Source of the DNA: Luscinia megarhynchos
Taxonomy: Eukaryota > Chordata > Aves > Passeriformes > Turdidae
Length of the DNA stretch: 64,000 bases
NCBI GenBank assembly: GCA_034336665.1
Contig: CM067590.1
Location: forward strand, 1,955,748-2,019,747
Direction: 5' to 3'
Part shown: positions 23,496 to 33,574 of the stretch, piece after piece
How the letters are laid out: every line of letters begins with the position of its first letter
How positions within the stretch are numbered: position 1 is the first letter of the stretch
Notes under the pieces: model-generated
Seen by the model: only the letters and a program-made list of their open reading frames with translations
What the model was told of the DNA's origin: nothing
The model's database searches: none
Program-made: the position numbers and the translations under genes

Positions 23496-23935
23496 CCCAG
23501 GAACCGGGCAGAACCTGAGCAGAACCAGAGCAGAACCCGGGCAGAACTAGAGCAGAGCCCCGGCAGAACCCGGGCAGAACCAGGGCAGAACCCGGGCACA
23601 ATCCCGGCAGAACCTGAGCAGAACCAGAGCAGAACCCGGGCAGAACTCGAACAGAGCCCCGGCAGAACTAGAGCAGAACCCGAGCAACACTCGGGCAGAA
23701 CTCGAACAGAGCCCGGGCAGAATCCCGGGAACACCCGGGCAGAACTCAAGTAGAACCCGGGCACAACCCCGGCAGAACCCCGGCAGAGCCCGAGCACAGC
23801 CCCGGCGGAACCCCGGGCAGAACTCGATGGAACCCGGTGGAACCCCAGCAGAACCCGGGCAGAGCCCCGGGAATACCCGGGCAGAACCCGGCCAGAGCCC
23901 GGGCAGAATCAGAGCAGAACCCCGGGCATCCCCAG
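23496..23935. repeat. 15-bp minisatellite (agaacccgggcagaa)
   Basis: About 29 degenerate copies of a unit based on cagaacccgggcagaac, with gccccgg and tcgaac variants. The array lies within a CpG-rich stretch. Frames on the minus strand encode Gly/Ser/Cys-rich repeats without other support. Confidence 0.93.
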
Positions 23936-24639
23936 CCCCCGCCAGCCCCGGCACCCCGGGGACACGGTGACAAAACCCACCGAAGGGTTACAGCTCCCCT
24001 CCCGCACCAGGGATTTAAACCAGGGGTCACTGACGGAAAACAAAAGGGATTTTATGTAAAAAAAAAAATAATCAAACCGTGAGCAAGACATCTGTGCTCC
24101 GTCCACACGACGCCGAAGCTGCATTAGCGAGGGCTTTGCTCACAGAGCCCCGCCGCGCCTGCCACAGGGGCTTTGGTGGCCACAGCTCGCTCCACACTCG
24201 CCATCTGGATTAGCTGGTTCTGCTGAACCCGAGCGCCCTTCAGCCAGCGCGCCCGTCTCCGGGGATCTGCTCACACAGGGAGGCACAGGCCAGGAGAATT
24301 CCACTCCACGCCCTCACGAATTTTTTGGCGTTTCTTCCCTTTGGCGCTATTGCTGCCAGCGTTCAGGCACAGCGGGCTGCCCAGCGCCCATCCTATCTCA
24401 CAAACGCGACTCCAAGCTGCGCCTCATTTCCAGAGGAACGGGAGGAGGGCGCAGACTGTCCCAGCCCCGCGGAGGGAGAGGCCCAAACCCACCCCCGCAA
24501 ACCCGCCCGGGTGCAGCCCGGCCGAGAGCAACACCCGGGGCAGGAACAACGCCCCGTTTCTGCCACTGATTAATTGATTGCAACAACCTGCCCGCCTGGC
24601 TCCTGAGCCCCTCCAGCTCACGGTCTGCGGCACGGTGAG
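23936..24639. other. CpG-rich single-copy DNA
   Basis: Contains an A-run at 24057-24068, then a CpG-enriched segment (24110-24560). It could belong to a weak CpG island, but no start site, exon or promoter element is distinctive. Confidence 0.35.
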
Positions 24640-24672
24640 CATCCCTCATCCCTCATCCCTCATCCCTCCCCC
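24640..24672. repeat. 7-bp tandem repeat (catccct)
   Basis: Four copies of catccct followed by a C-run. Confidence 0.9.
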
Positions 24673-24759
24673 GCCCGGGACAGCCCTGCCCCCCCCCCAC
24701 CTCCTCCAGGCACGGCCCTACCCGCAAATCCGGGGGAAATCTGAACTGTCATTTTCCCA

Positions 24760-25245
24760 GGTTTAGTGCTGCTGCTGCAGCATCGCTTTATTTATGGAAT
24801 TGCTTCTGTAACGATCCTGCATAAATTCCACACCCCGATTCCCTAACAATGCTTGCTGCTATTATAATAATGATCCCATCTGAATGGCACGGGTGCCATT
24901 ATCAGAAAATCTGTTTGTAATAGGGAAGCAAGTGTAAAAAAAGGCATTACACCCAAATGAACCACTTAAGGATTACCATAACCAGGGGCCTTGCCTCAAT
25001 TCCCCCGGCTGCTTCCTGCCCGCTCAGAAATAGGCAGCAAGTCAAAATTAGCAGGTAAGTCATCCTGCGATTTGGGAGCTGGTGCTGAAACTGAGCACTC
25101 TGTGGCTTCACCACACAAACACAGTCTGCCTCTGCACAGATTTAATACAGAATTTTAAAGTGCAATGCACTTGCTAAGTGCTAACGAGAGCACTAATCAG
25201 CACATGGAGGAATGGCAACGCCCTTACCCTCCCCACCCCACAAAA
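24760..25245. promoter_or_regulatory. Candidate conserved non-coding block
   Basis: A 480-bp AT-balanced, repeat-free interval between GC-rich stretches. It holds atcgctttatttatggaatt, a ttataataatgatccc stretch, gccattatcag and later aagtcaaaattagcaggtaa. The quality of the sequence (no slippage, mixed words, TAAT-type cores) is like deeply conserved enhancers. Conservation cannot be tested here. Confidence 0.4.
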
Positions 25246-25802
25246 GTTACCTGAAAATAGCAAGGGAGGGCAGAACAGCTTCTTCAAGAACCCAAACTCA
25301 CCCCAGTGCACACGAGCTCATGCAAAATTAAGGCAGAAATCACTTCAGAAGTGGCATAAGACCACAAGAAAAATGAAGGTCTTGTAGAGTTGTGTTTGAC
25401 AGAGCTCAGATCTCCATCCCTGCCTCAGCCCGTGCACGTTCACAGCTCCAGGTGCCTCCTGACCCAGGAGGTTTCACCCACCACAACAGTTATTACTCCT
25501 ACAGAAGAGTTCTGGAAGGGCAGCTACTCCTTCAAAGAGAGCTGCCAACAGATGTTTTCCCACCGTCAGCATTTGAACAAACACGGTGTCTCACACCTTC
25601 CACAGCCCCTGATTTCACCAGATCACTCTTCGCACCGGCAAAGGCAGCACGAAATAAATTCAAACGTAACAAGATTGCACTTCCCCGGCGCCGTGAGATG
25701 AGCTGCGAACTCTGCAAAGCCTCGCACGGGAACAAAACAGAGCCAGGGCTCAAAACCTCTGCAAAGAGGGCACAGGATGGCCTGGGGGCAGTGGCAGTGG
25801 GA
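25246..25802 (+). other. Single-copy DNA with a zinc-finger-like half motif
   Basis: A plus-strand frame at 25390-25701 includes, near 25540-25595, a Cys-x3-Phe-x5-Leu-x2-His-x3-His spacing as in the second half of a C2H2 zinc finger. The first cysteine of the usual pair is missing and no linker or second finger follows in frame. It may be chance, or a decayed remnant of a zinc-finger exon. I do not call a gene. Confidence 0.2.
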
Positions 25803-25960
25803 TGCAGCACCTTTTATCTCCAGGTGAGCACCTTTTATCTCCAGGTGAGCACCAGCCCGGGTGAGCACCAGCCCAGGTGAGCACCAGCCCGGGTGAGCAC
25901 CTTTTATCTCCAGGTGAGCACCAGCCCAGGTGAGCACCAGCCCAGGTGAGCAGCCTCTAC
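25803..25960 (+). repeat. 16/20-bp minisatellite made of splice-donor-like words
   Basis: Eight consecutive units end in caggtgagcacc or cgggtgagcacc. Two spacer types alternate: ttttatctc and agccc. Six units match CAG|GTGAGC, a strong 5' splice site word, and two match CGG|GTGAGC. CAGGTG is also an E-box core. Confidence 0.93.
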
Positions 25961-26159
25961 AAAGGTGTTACTACACCAGGGCTGCACAAATGAGGATCAG
26001 TGGCTTCACTGCAGCTCTCGGCTGAGCGCTGTCACACAACTCCTCACTCGGCACCGCAGGGCAGCGCCCGGAAAAGCACCGGGAGCGGGTTGTGCAACCT
26101 CCCCTCGCCTGCACGGAGCCGGGGACGCCGGCACTGCTGCTGCTGCTGTGCCCACACAC
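25961..26159. other. Single-copy spacer
   Basis: Unique, CpG-containing DNA with a short ctg run (gctgctgctgctgtg) at 26135. Nothing further is seen. Confidence 0.4.
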
Positions 26160-26935
<776 letters not shown>

Positions 26936-27751
26936 AACCACAGGCTGGGTCTATTCCTGGCATCGCCGCCTCGCTGCGTCTCCTCCTCCTGGCTGAATGA
27001 TTCAGCCGTGGCACTCCAGCTCCTTTTCACCAGTGGACCCTAAAGCTCTTCCCAGCAAGGAGCTGCGTGTTGCTATTCCCATTCTGCAGAAAGGAGCCAG
27101 CAGATTGCCATTCCCCCACAGGCTGTTTTCCTGGCACGCTCCTTGGAGATTAAATCTAGTGAAATAGCTTTGCCTTACAAGAATCTGTGCCCACAGGGCA
27201 GACTCAACAGCCAGGGTAAAGAAGGTGTTTGAAGCTCACTGTGATCAAGGTTAAGAAACACAATAAAACACCATATCCTGCTTTTCCAGCTCTTCAGGGT
27301 AATGAGGGATTTCCTCATATATCTGCTGCAACTGTCACCTTCGCAGGAATTTAGTACTTAATGCTAAATTCACTCTGCGTCTGCACACCGAGCCTTCCGC
27401 CGGTTTATTTTGGAACCTCCGCCTCCCAAAAAAAACCCGACGTGCGTCTCTTCCAAGTCAAAAGTGTAACTGGGCCTTCTCTGGTTTCACGGCCTCTGAT
27501 GAATCCCTGCTCCGGCTGCGGGGCAGCAGCAGAGCGGGGCAGGAGCGCTGGGGCTCGGCAGGAGCTTCGGGAGGATTCCCCGGGAATGACTCCCTCTCCT
27601 GCCAGGGACCGACAGCGCGCTCCGCGGGGATCAGAGAGAAAGCAGAAAGGAGAAAAGACAAGGATCCCTCCCCGCCCTTCCACGCGGCTCGCGGAGCACG
27701 GACACGAGAGGAGCCGGGGATGGGCGGGGGCGGTGAGCGGGGCCGGGCAGA
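26936..27751. other. Single-copy DNA, AT-rich then CpG-rich
   Basis: The part from 27110 to 27370 is AT-richer and repeat-free. From 27480 GC and CpG rise into a CpG island that merges with the next array. No exon is supported. Confidence 0.4.
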
Positions 27752-28192
27752 GCCCTCCCGAGCCCGGGGCCACCGAGCCGGCCCCGCTCATCGCCCCCAG
27801 ACCCTCCCGAGCCCGGGGCCACCGAGCCGGCCCCGCTCATCGCCCCCAGACCCTCCCGAGCCCGGCGCCACCGACCTGGCCCCGCTCATCGCCCCCAGAC
27901 CCTTCCCGAGCCCGGGGCCACCGACCTGGCCCCGCTCATCGCCCCCAGACCCTTCCCGAGCCCGGGGCCACCGACCTGGCCCCGCTCATCGCCCCCAGAC
28001 CCTCCCGAGCCCGGGACCACCGACCTGGCCCCGCTCATCGCCCCCAGACCCTCCCGAGCCCGGGGCCACCGACCTGGCCCCCGCTCATCGCCCCCAGACC
28101 CTCCCGAGCCCGGGGCCACCGACCTGGCCCCGACTCATCGCCCCCAGACCCTCCCGAGCCCGGGGCCACCGACCTGGCCCCGCTCGCCATCC
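27752..28192. repeat. 49-bp CpG-rich minisatellite, nine copies
   Basis: Nine units of 48-49 bp contain gagcccggggccaccgacct and ggccccgctcatcgccccca. The first two copies have gagccgg in place of gacctgg. The array is at the centre of a CpG island. The 49-bp length moves the frame by one each unit, yet frames stay open because the unit has few stop-forming words. Confidence 0.96.
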
Positions 28193-28417
28193 CCACCCCC
28201 CAAACGCTGCGCGGGGGCGGCCAAAGGCTCCGACCCCCCCAAACGCTCCTCGCGTTCCGGAACACGCAAACCCCGGGGAAGCTGCTAAAACAGCCTGAGT
28301 CACTCAGACGCAGATTTTTCACGTTTTCCTTTCTGGCGAAGCAAAATCCCCGATTTAAACGAACCCCAAGCTCCAGCGCCAGCCCCAGAACGCGGGGCCG
28401 GCTGTGAGTGCAGCCCC
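28193..28417. other. CpG-rich spacer
   Basis: The right shoulder of the CpG-rich segment, with short C-runs (cgacccccccaaacgc). No coding evidence. Confidence 0.4.
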
Positions 28418-28538
28418 CACCAACAAACACCAACAAACACCAACAAACACCATCAAACACCATCAAACACCATCAAACACCAACAAACACCATCAAACAC
28501 CATCAAACACCATCAAACACCAACAAACACCACCAAAC
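28418..28538. repeat. 10-bp minisatellite (caccaacaaa / caccatcaaa)
   Basis: Twelve almost perfect 10-bp units. Two variants (caac and catc) are arranged in blocks, giving a partial 40-bp higher-order pattern: one caac then three catc units. Confidence 0.97.
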
Positions 28539-28679
28539 ACGGAGCTGCGGCCGGAGAAAAGCCAAAGCCGCTCGGTGCAGGTGTCCGTGCGGTTTGCTAT
28601 CCGCAGAAAGTCTCCTTCCCGCAGATGTTCCCCTGTACCGTGTGTGGCAATCCCAGCGCGCTCGGATTTGTGAATTTCC

Positions 28680-29265
28680 TTTAAGTGACGCTTTCAGGAA
28701 AAGGGAAATTAAAGGATAGCAAGATGCAGCTATAGAAAGCTAGAGCTACACAAGCTAGAGAATTCTCTCTCTATCTCTCTTTTTTAAATTTTTTTAGGAG
28801 AAGAACCATAATGTTAATGTTAGAAACCACTTTTCATATATAGCAATGATCAGCTTAATCTTTACACTTCTTTCCTTAGCTGCAGGAGAGTTCTCCAACA
28901 ACGAACAATATAAATTTAAATTTAATTTCAACTGTTGCTATAACTGCCTCCAGTCAGACCAACCGCTGCGAATTCAAGTCAGAGCCTTGACATAAAGTTA
29001 CCTGAGTTACCTGCAACAGAAAAGTTCTTTGCTTTTGCCAAAGTGAGAGAAGAATAATAAAGGGATGAAATGTGGTTATTTCTCATGGAAGTTCCAGCTA
29101 CACCCGCAGCTAAATGGAGCTTTTCCCCCCATCTATTATGCTTCTAAAATTACACATTTTAGACAAATCTGCATCTCGAGCTTGAGCAGCAGCCTAATAG
29201 CACTAGCAAACAAGTCATGTAAAGCCGAGGAAATGAGTTCTGTTTAACGCTGGGAGCGGAGCGCA
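28680..29265. promoter_or_regulatory. Candidate conserved non-coding block (AT-rich, 0.6 kb)
   Basis: One of the longest repeat-free AT-rich intervals, between an A/C minisatellite and a CpG island. It includes aatataaatttaaatttaat and gcagcagcctaatagcacta. It also holds a strong acceptor-like pyrimidine tract (28763-28797) and two short plus-strand frames (see the candidate at 28846, and a 60-codon frame at 29065-29247). Enhancer DNA is the simplest reading. Confidence 0.4.
28846..28995 (+). CDS. Candidate small secreted-type peptide frame (very tentative)
   Basis: A 49-codon frame opens at 28846 and ends at TAA 28993-28995. The first 14 residues (MISLIFTLLSLAAG) look like a signal peptide, with a small-residue cleavage site, and the remaining part carries a CCxxC cluster followed by a polar tail. 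The frame is open upstream to a strong 3' splice-site-like sequence (pyrimidine tract ending in tttttttag at 28797), so it could be part of an exon of 65 open codons. Position -3 of the ATG is G. It matches no family I know, and in AT-rich DNA chance remains likely. Confidence 0.12.
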   Translation: MISLIFTLLSLAAGEFSNNEQYKFKFNFNCCYNCLQSDQPLRIQVRALT

Positions 29266-29489
29266 GGAGTCGGGCAATGCTCACAGCGAATAAATCCTGC
29301 CCGCCGCGTCCTGCTCCGAGCCCCGCGGGCAGCCCGGGCTGCCTTGGGCTCATTGCAGAGAAAAGGCATTTCCAGAAGGGAAATTTGGGGGGGCGGGCGA
29401 GCGGCAGAGCTGCTGCTCTGTACGGCCGGGAGCTGCTTCCCACATTTTCTTGTTCCGCAGCAAAAGGCGGCTGCGAGCGCTCGGCTGGG
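29266..29489. promoter_or_regulatory. Left part of a CpG island
   Basis: CpG-dense, GC-rich sequence (cgccgcgtcctgctccgagc) starting abruptly after the AT-rich block. No TATA box or convincing initiator is visible. Confidence 0.4.
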
Positions 29490-29590
29490 AATGGGGGAGA
29501 GGGGAGAGGAAACGGGAGAGGGATGGGCAGAGCGAGGGGAGGGGGAGAGGGGAGAGAGGAAAAGGGAGAGGGAGAGGGAAGGGGATTCCC
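29490..29590. repeat. Polypurine tract (ggagaggggagag)
   Basis: A 100-bp run of almost pure G and A on the plus strand (gggagagggagagggaagg). It is a mirror-repeat type sequence with H-DNA potential, within the CpG island. Confidence 0.9.
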
Positions 29591-29609
29591 TGCCCAGCGC
29601 CGCTCCGCA

Positions 29610-29858
29610 GCCATCCCGCTAACCCCTCTGCCATCCCGCTAACCCCTCTGAGATCCCGGCTAGCCCCTTTGCGGTCCCCGCTAGCCCCGCTGCGATCCCC
29701 TTTAGCCCCTCTCCCATCCCGGCTAGCCCCTCTGAGATCCCCGCTAGCCCCTTTGCAGTCCCCGCTAGCCCCTCTCCCATCCCCGCTAGCCCCGCAGCCA
29801 TCCCGCTAGCCCCTTTACGATCCACACTAGCCCCTTTACGGCCCCCGCTAGCCCCGTG
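29610..29858. repeat. 20-bp minisatellite (gctagcccctctgagatccc)
   Basis: About twelve units of roughly 20 bp share gctagcccct and differ in the second half (gagatccc, gcggtccc, cccatccc, acgatcca). Confidence 0.95.
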
Positions 29859-30261
29859 GCCACCGCCCGCCCCCGCCGGCTCCGGCCCCAGCCCGGCCCC
29901 CCGAGACCCCCGCCCGCCCCCGCGCGTGTGCGCCGTGGGGAAGGGAAGCCGCTTTCCCGGCTACGGACGCGCTCAATAATTCAAATTTGAAATCAAACCG
30001 ACCGTCTCGGCCTCGTCCCGGCGCCGGTGGGGAGCGGCGGCTCCGCGCTCGGGCGGCCCGGGGACCCCGCGACCCCTGGGCGGAGGGAGGGACCCCGCGA
30101 CCCTCGGCGGAGCCCAGGGCGGCCCGGCCGGGCAGGGGCGGGCAGGGGCGGGCAGGGGCGGGGCGGGGGCGGCTCCGGGGACAGCGGGGCCCGGCCGGGG
30201 GGACCCTGACAGCAGCGCCGGGGGCTCGGCCCGGGCCCGCCGCAGCCTGGACCCCCCAGCG
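29859..30261. promoter_or_regulatory. CpG island core with G-quadruplex-prone GC boxes
   Basis: Very CpG-dense. At 29980-29991 it contains the perfect palindrome ttcaaatttgaa within otherwise GC-rich DNA. At 30123-30180 a ggggcgggca unit recurs three times and continues into ggggcggggcgggggc, giving multiple SP1-type GC boxes and a strong intrastrand G4 pattern. Promoter activity is likely for an island of this type, but I could not assign a transcript or its direction. Confidence 0.45.
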
Positions 30262-30580
30262 CACCCTGGGGTCCGCCAGATCCCTTTGGGGACCCCCTGT
30301 ACGGGACCCTTTGGGGGCTGATCCCTCCTATACCGCATTCTTTGGGGGCTGATCCCCCGTACCGGACCCTTTAGGGACCCCCCTGTACGGGACCCTTTGG
30401 GGGCTGATCCCTCCTATACCGCATTCTTTGGGGGCTGATCCCCCCGTTCCGGACCCTATAGGGTCTGATCCCCCGTACCGGACCCTTTAGGGACCCCCCA
30501 TACCGCACCCTTTCGGTGCTGTCCCCCCATTCCGGACCCTTTTGGTGCTGTCCCCCATTCCGGACCCTTTGGACCCTCTC
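30262..30580. repeat. About 31-bp minisatellite with an 86-bp higher-order unit
   Basis: Units contain ggaccctttgggggctgatc with variants gcattctttgggggctg and ggaccctttagggacccc. The block beginning gggaccccctgtacggga near 30289 recurs near 30375, giving two near-identical composite copies. The right end degenerates into a ccattccggacccttt repeat. Confidence 0.93.
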
Positions 30581-31030
30581 AGAACCCCCCGTTCCACGAA
30601 GCTCCCCCGGAACCGAACCCGAATCCCCCTTGCTGCGCCCCCCGTTCGCGTCCCCCGTCACCGCCCCAGGGCGGCCTCGTGCCCAAAGGGGAAACTGAGG
30701 CACGGCAGCGGCCGCTGGGACAACCCTCGCCTCGAGACTCACGGCAATGCTCCTGGCCAAACAAAACCGGCACCGCTCATCTGTGATGAGATAAACTCTC
30801 ACCTCTAAAAACACACACAAAAAGGAAAAAAAAAGAAAAAAAAGGAAATAAAACCATCAACAAAAGCCACAATCTTCTTCATTTATTTTTCATGGAGCTG
30901 CAGAGCCGTGCTGAGCTCTTGCAGCCATCTGTAAAGGGAGAAGGTAATTCCTAGCCTAAGGACTTCAGAGTTGAAATAAGATATAAATGCAGCGTGAGAG
31001 GACAGCAAAGGGAGCGGCGAGAGGGGGTGT
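30581..31030. other. Right shoulder of the CpG island, then A-rich DNA
   Basis: CpG content falls from 30720. At 30810-30850 an A/G-rich low-complexity run (acacacaaaaagg then aaaagaaaaaaaagg) is present. No coding support is seen. Confidence 0.4.
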
Positions 31031-31185
31031 GCAACAAAAGGATTTCTTCAGAGGGAGATTAGGATATCACGATCGCGACGTATACGCCTTTGCATTGCCT
31101 CTACATGGGATTTCAGAGCAGCTCTGTTATCTCCGGCAGGAACAAAACACGCTGTACTTGCTCTTTTAATCATACCAAAAAGTTG
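31031..31185 (+). promoter_or_regulatory. Candidate conserved non-coding block or small frame
   Basis: A compact unusual segment with CpGs in non-GC-rich DNA (tatcacgatcgcgacgtata), between two low-complexity regions. A plus-strand frame of 60 codons from ATG 30987 to 31169 crosses it and has balanced composition (…LPLHGISEQLCYLRQEQ…), unlike the repeat-derived frames. No family is recognised. It is either a conserved regulatory core or a small exon. Confidence 0.25.
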
Positions 31186-31340
31186 GAACCAACCAGAAAA
31201 AAAAAATCACAACAACAAAATTCCTTCTTCCCTCTGCTCCCCTCTCAATTTTGCCTGTTTTTTTTTTTCCTTTTCCACACAGAGACATATTTTGCTGGTT
31301 TTTGTTTTTTTGTTTTTTTGGTTTTTTTTTGAAAGCTCTG
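31186..31340. repeat. Low-complexity A-rich then T-rich tract
   Basis: A-run at 31198-31207, T-runs at 31257-31271 and a gttttt-type repeat at 31295-31331. It may be slippage DNA or a decayed retroposon tail, but no target-site duplication is visible. Confidence 0.8.
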
Positions 31341-32190
31341 GGTTGAAAATCCTGGGTCATTTGGGAATTCTCGGAGCCAGCGGCCGTAGCGGGGCCGAGC
31401 ACAGAGAGGTTCTTGGCGTGGAGAGGGCTGTGCTGGATGGAGCATGTGCTGCGAGAAGGGGGGCCACGGGGGGCAAAAGAGGCCACAGACATTTTTAGAA
31501 AAAAAAATAAAAACGAGGAGGGGTGCGTGTCACCGAGGCCTGCCTGGCGCACACGCCAGCTCTGGGGGCTGGGAGCGGGGGAGAGAGCCGGGGTGGATGG
31601 AAGTGAGGATCCAGATTGAAAACAGATGGGATTTCTCTTGCCAACCTGACATCCGAGACCGCGGGAGGCGGGGTGAAACTTCCCTCCAGAGCGGCTGGCA
31701 GCCAAGAGATACGGGGAGGGGGGCCCCAAAAAAGCCCCAGCTGGGTTTGAAATCCCTTCTCGCTCCTGCTCGGCCGGGCTCGGGGTCGGCGGGGAGGAGC
31801 CCGCTGGAACCGGGCTGGTTTTTTATACTTTGAGGGGCTCGGTTTTACCACGGAGTGTCTGATTCATCTGCTCCTGCTGCTGGAGCCCAGCCCAGCCTGG
31901 CACTCCCTCTGGCCCTGGGAGACATTTTAGGGCATTTTGCACCCTCTGAGGGCTCAGCAGGGAAAGCCGGGCACAGACACGGCCCCGCAGGCACACGGGC
32001 ACAGCCTGCAGCGGGGCTGGGCTGGGCTGGGCTGGCGAAACGGGCTGCGGAGGGGCTGGAAAACCCACATTTCCACCGAAAAAGGCAGCACAGAACGCCG
32101 GAGGAGCCGCAGCTCTTGGCACAGCCCTGGGCTCCCGAGCAGCCCAAGGGGCGCAGGTTTAAGGCCAGGATTAGGGATGTGAAGGTGCTG
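31341..32190. other. GC-rich single-copy DNA
   Basis: CpG-enriched at 31640-31850. A plus-strand open frame begins at 31855 and runs through the array to the right. Its first 110 codons are non-repetitive, but composition and lack of a domain do not support a protein. Confidence 0.35.
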
Positions 32191-32194
32191 GGGA

Positions 32195-33205
32195 GGGGCT
32201 CAGGAGGAGAAAAAAGGGGGCTCAGGAGGAGAAGAGGGGCTCAGGAGGAGAAGAGGGGCTCAGGAGGAGAAAGGGGCTCAGGAGGAGAAAGGGGCTCAGG
32301 AGGAGAAAGGGGCTCAGGAGGAGAAGAGGGGCTCAGGAGGAAAAAGGGGCTCAGGAGGAGAAGAGGGGCTCAGGAGGAGAAAAGGGGCTCAGGAGGAGAA
32401 AAGGGCAGAGAGGGGCTCAGGAGAAGAGGAGCTCAGGAGGAGAAAAAGGGGCTCAGGAGGAGAAGAGGGGCTCAGGAGGAAAAAGGGGCTCAGGAGGAGA
32501 AGAGGGGCTCAGGAGGAGAAAAAGGGGCTCAGGAGGAAAAAAGGGGCTCAGGAGGAGAAGAGGGGCTCAGGAGGAGAAAAAGGGGCTCAGGAGAAGAGGG
32601 GGCTCAGGAGGAAAAAGGGGCTCAGGAGGAGAAGAGGGGCTCAGGAGGAGAAGAGGGGCTCAGGAGGAGAAGAGGGGCTCAGGAGGAAAAAAGGGGCTCA
32701 GGAGGAGAAGAGGGGCTCAGGAGGAGAAGGGGCTCAGGAGGAAAAAAGGGGCTCAGGAGGAGAAGAGGGGCTCAGGAGGAGAAGAGGGGCTCAGGAGGAA
32801 AAAAGGGGGCTCAGGAGGAGAAGAGGGGCTCAGGAGGAGAAGGGGCTCAGGAGGAAAAAGGGGCTCAGGAGGAAAAAAGGGGCTCAGGAGGAAAAAGGGG
32901 CTCAGGAGGAGAAAAGGGGCTCAGGAGGAGAAGGGGCTCAGGAGGAAAAAGGGGCTCAGGAGGAAAAAGGGGCTCAGGAGGAGAAGAGGGGCTCAGGAGG
33001 AGAAGAGGGGCTCAGGAGGAGAAGAGGGGCTCAGGAGGAGAAGGGGCTCAGGAGGAGAAGAGGGGCTCAGGAGGAGAAGAGGGGCTCAGGAGAAGAGGGG
33101 CTCAGGAGGAGAAGAGGGGCTCAGGAGGAGAAGAGGGGCTCAGGAGGGGAAAAGGGGCTCAGGAGGAAAAAAGGGGCTCAGGAGGAGAAGAGGGGCTCAG
33201 GACGG
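32195..33205. repeat. 19-20-bp polypurine minisatellite (ggctcaggaggagaagagg)
   Basis: About 52 copies of ggctcaggaggagaagagg with variable A and G runs (aaaa, aaaaa, gggg). The only T per unit is in ctcagg and does not form a stop in any frame. All three plus-strand frames are therefore open and the array sits in a 722-codon frame (31855-34023). The plus strand is a kilobase-long purine tract, a candidate for triplex or G-rich structure. Confidence 0.97.
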
Positions 33206-33574
33206 ACCTGGCGGCTCTGCACAGCCCCCTGACAGGAGGGGGACAGCGAGGGGGGATCGGGCTCTGCGCCCAGGGGACAACAGGACGAGAGAAAACAGCC
33301 GCAAGCCGCGCCAGGGAGGGTGGGGGGTTCAAACAAGGGGTGGTCAGGCCGGAGTCCCATCCCTGGAAGGAGCTAAAAGCCACGGAGGTGGCACTGGGGG
33401 ACACGGCCAGTGGCAGCGCCAGGGGAAGGGGCGGGCTCGCTGATCCGAGAGGGCTTTTCCAACCCCAAAAATTCCGCGGTTCCGAGCTGCGAACAAACGG
33501 CACAACAGCCCCGGAGCGGCGTGGCCGTGACTCACCCGGAGCTCGTTCGTGGCCGGCAGAGGCAGGGCTGGAGC
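33206..33574. other. Single-copy spacer
   Basis: GC-rich unique DNA. The adjoining open frame continues through it but shows no domain. Nothing else is seen. Confidence 0.4.
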
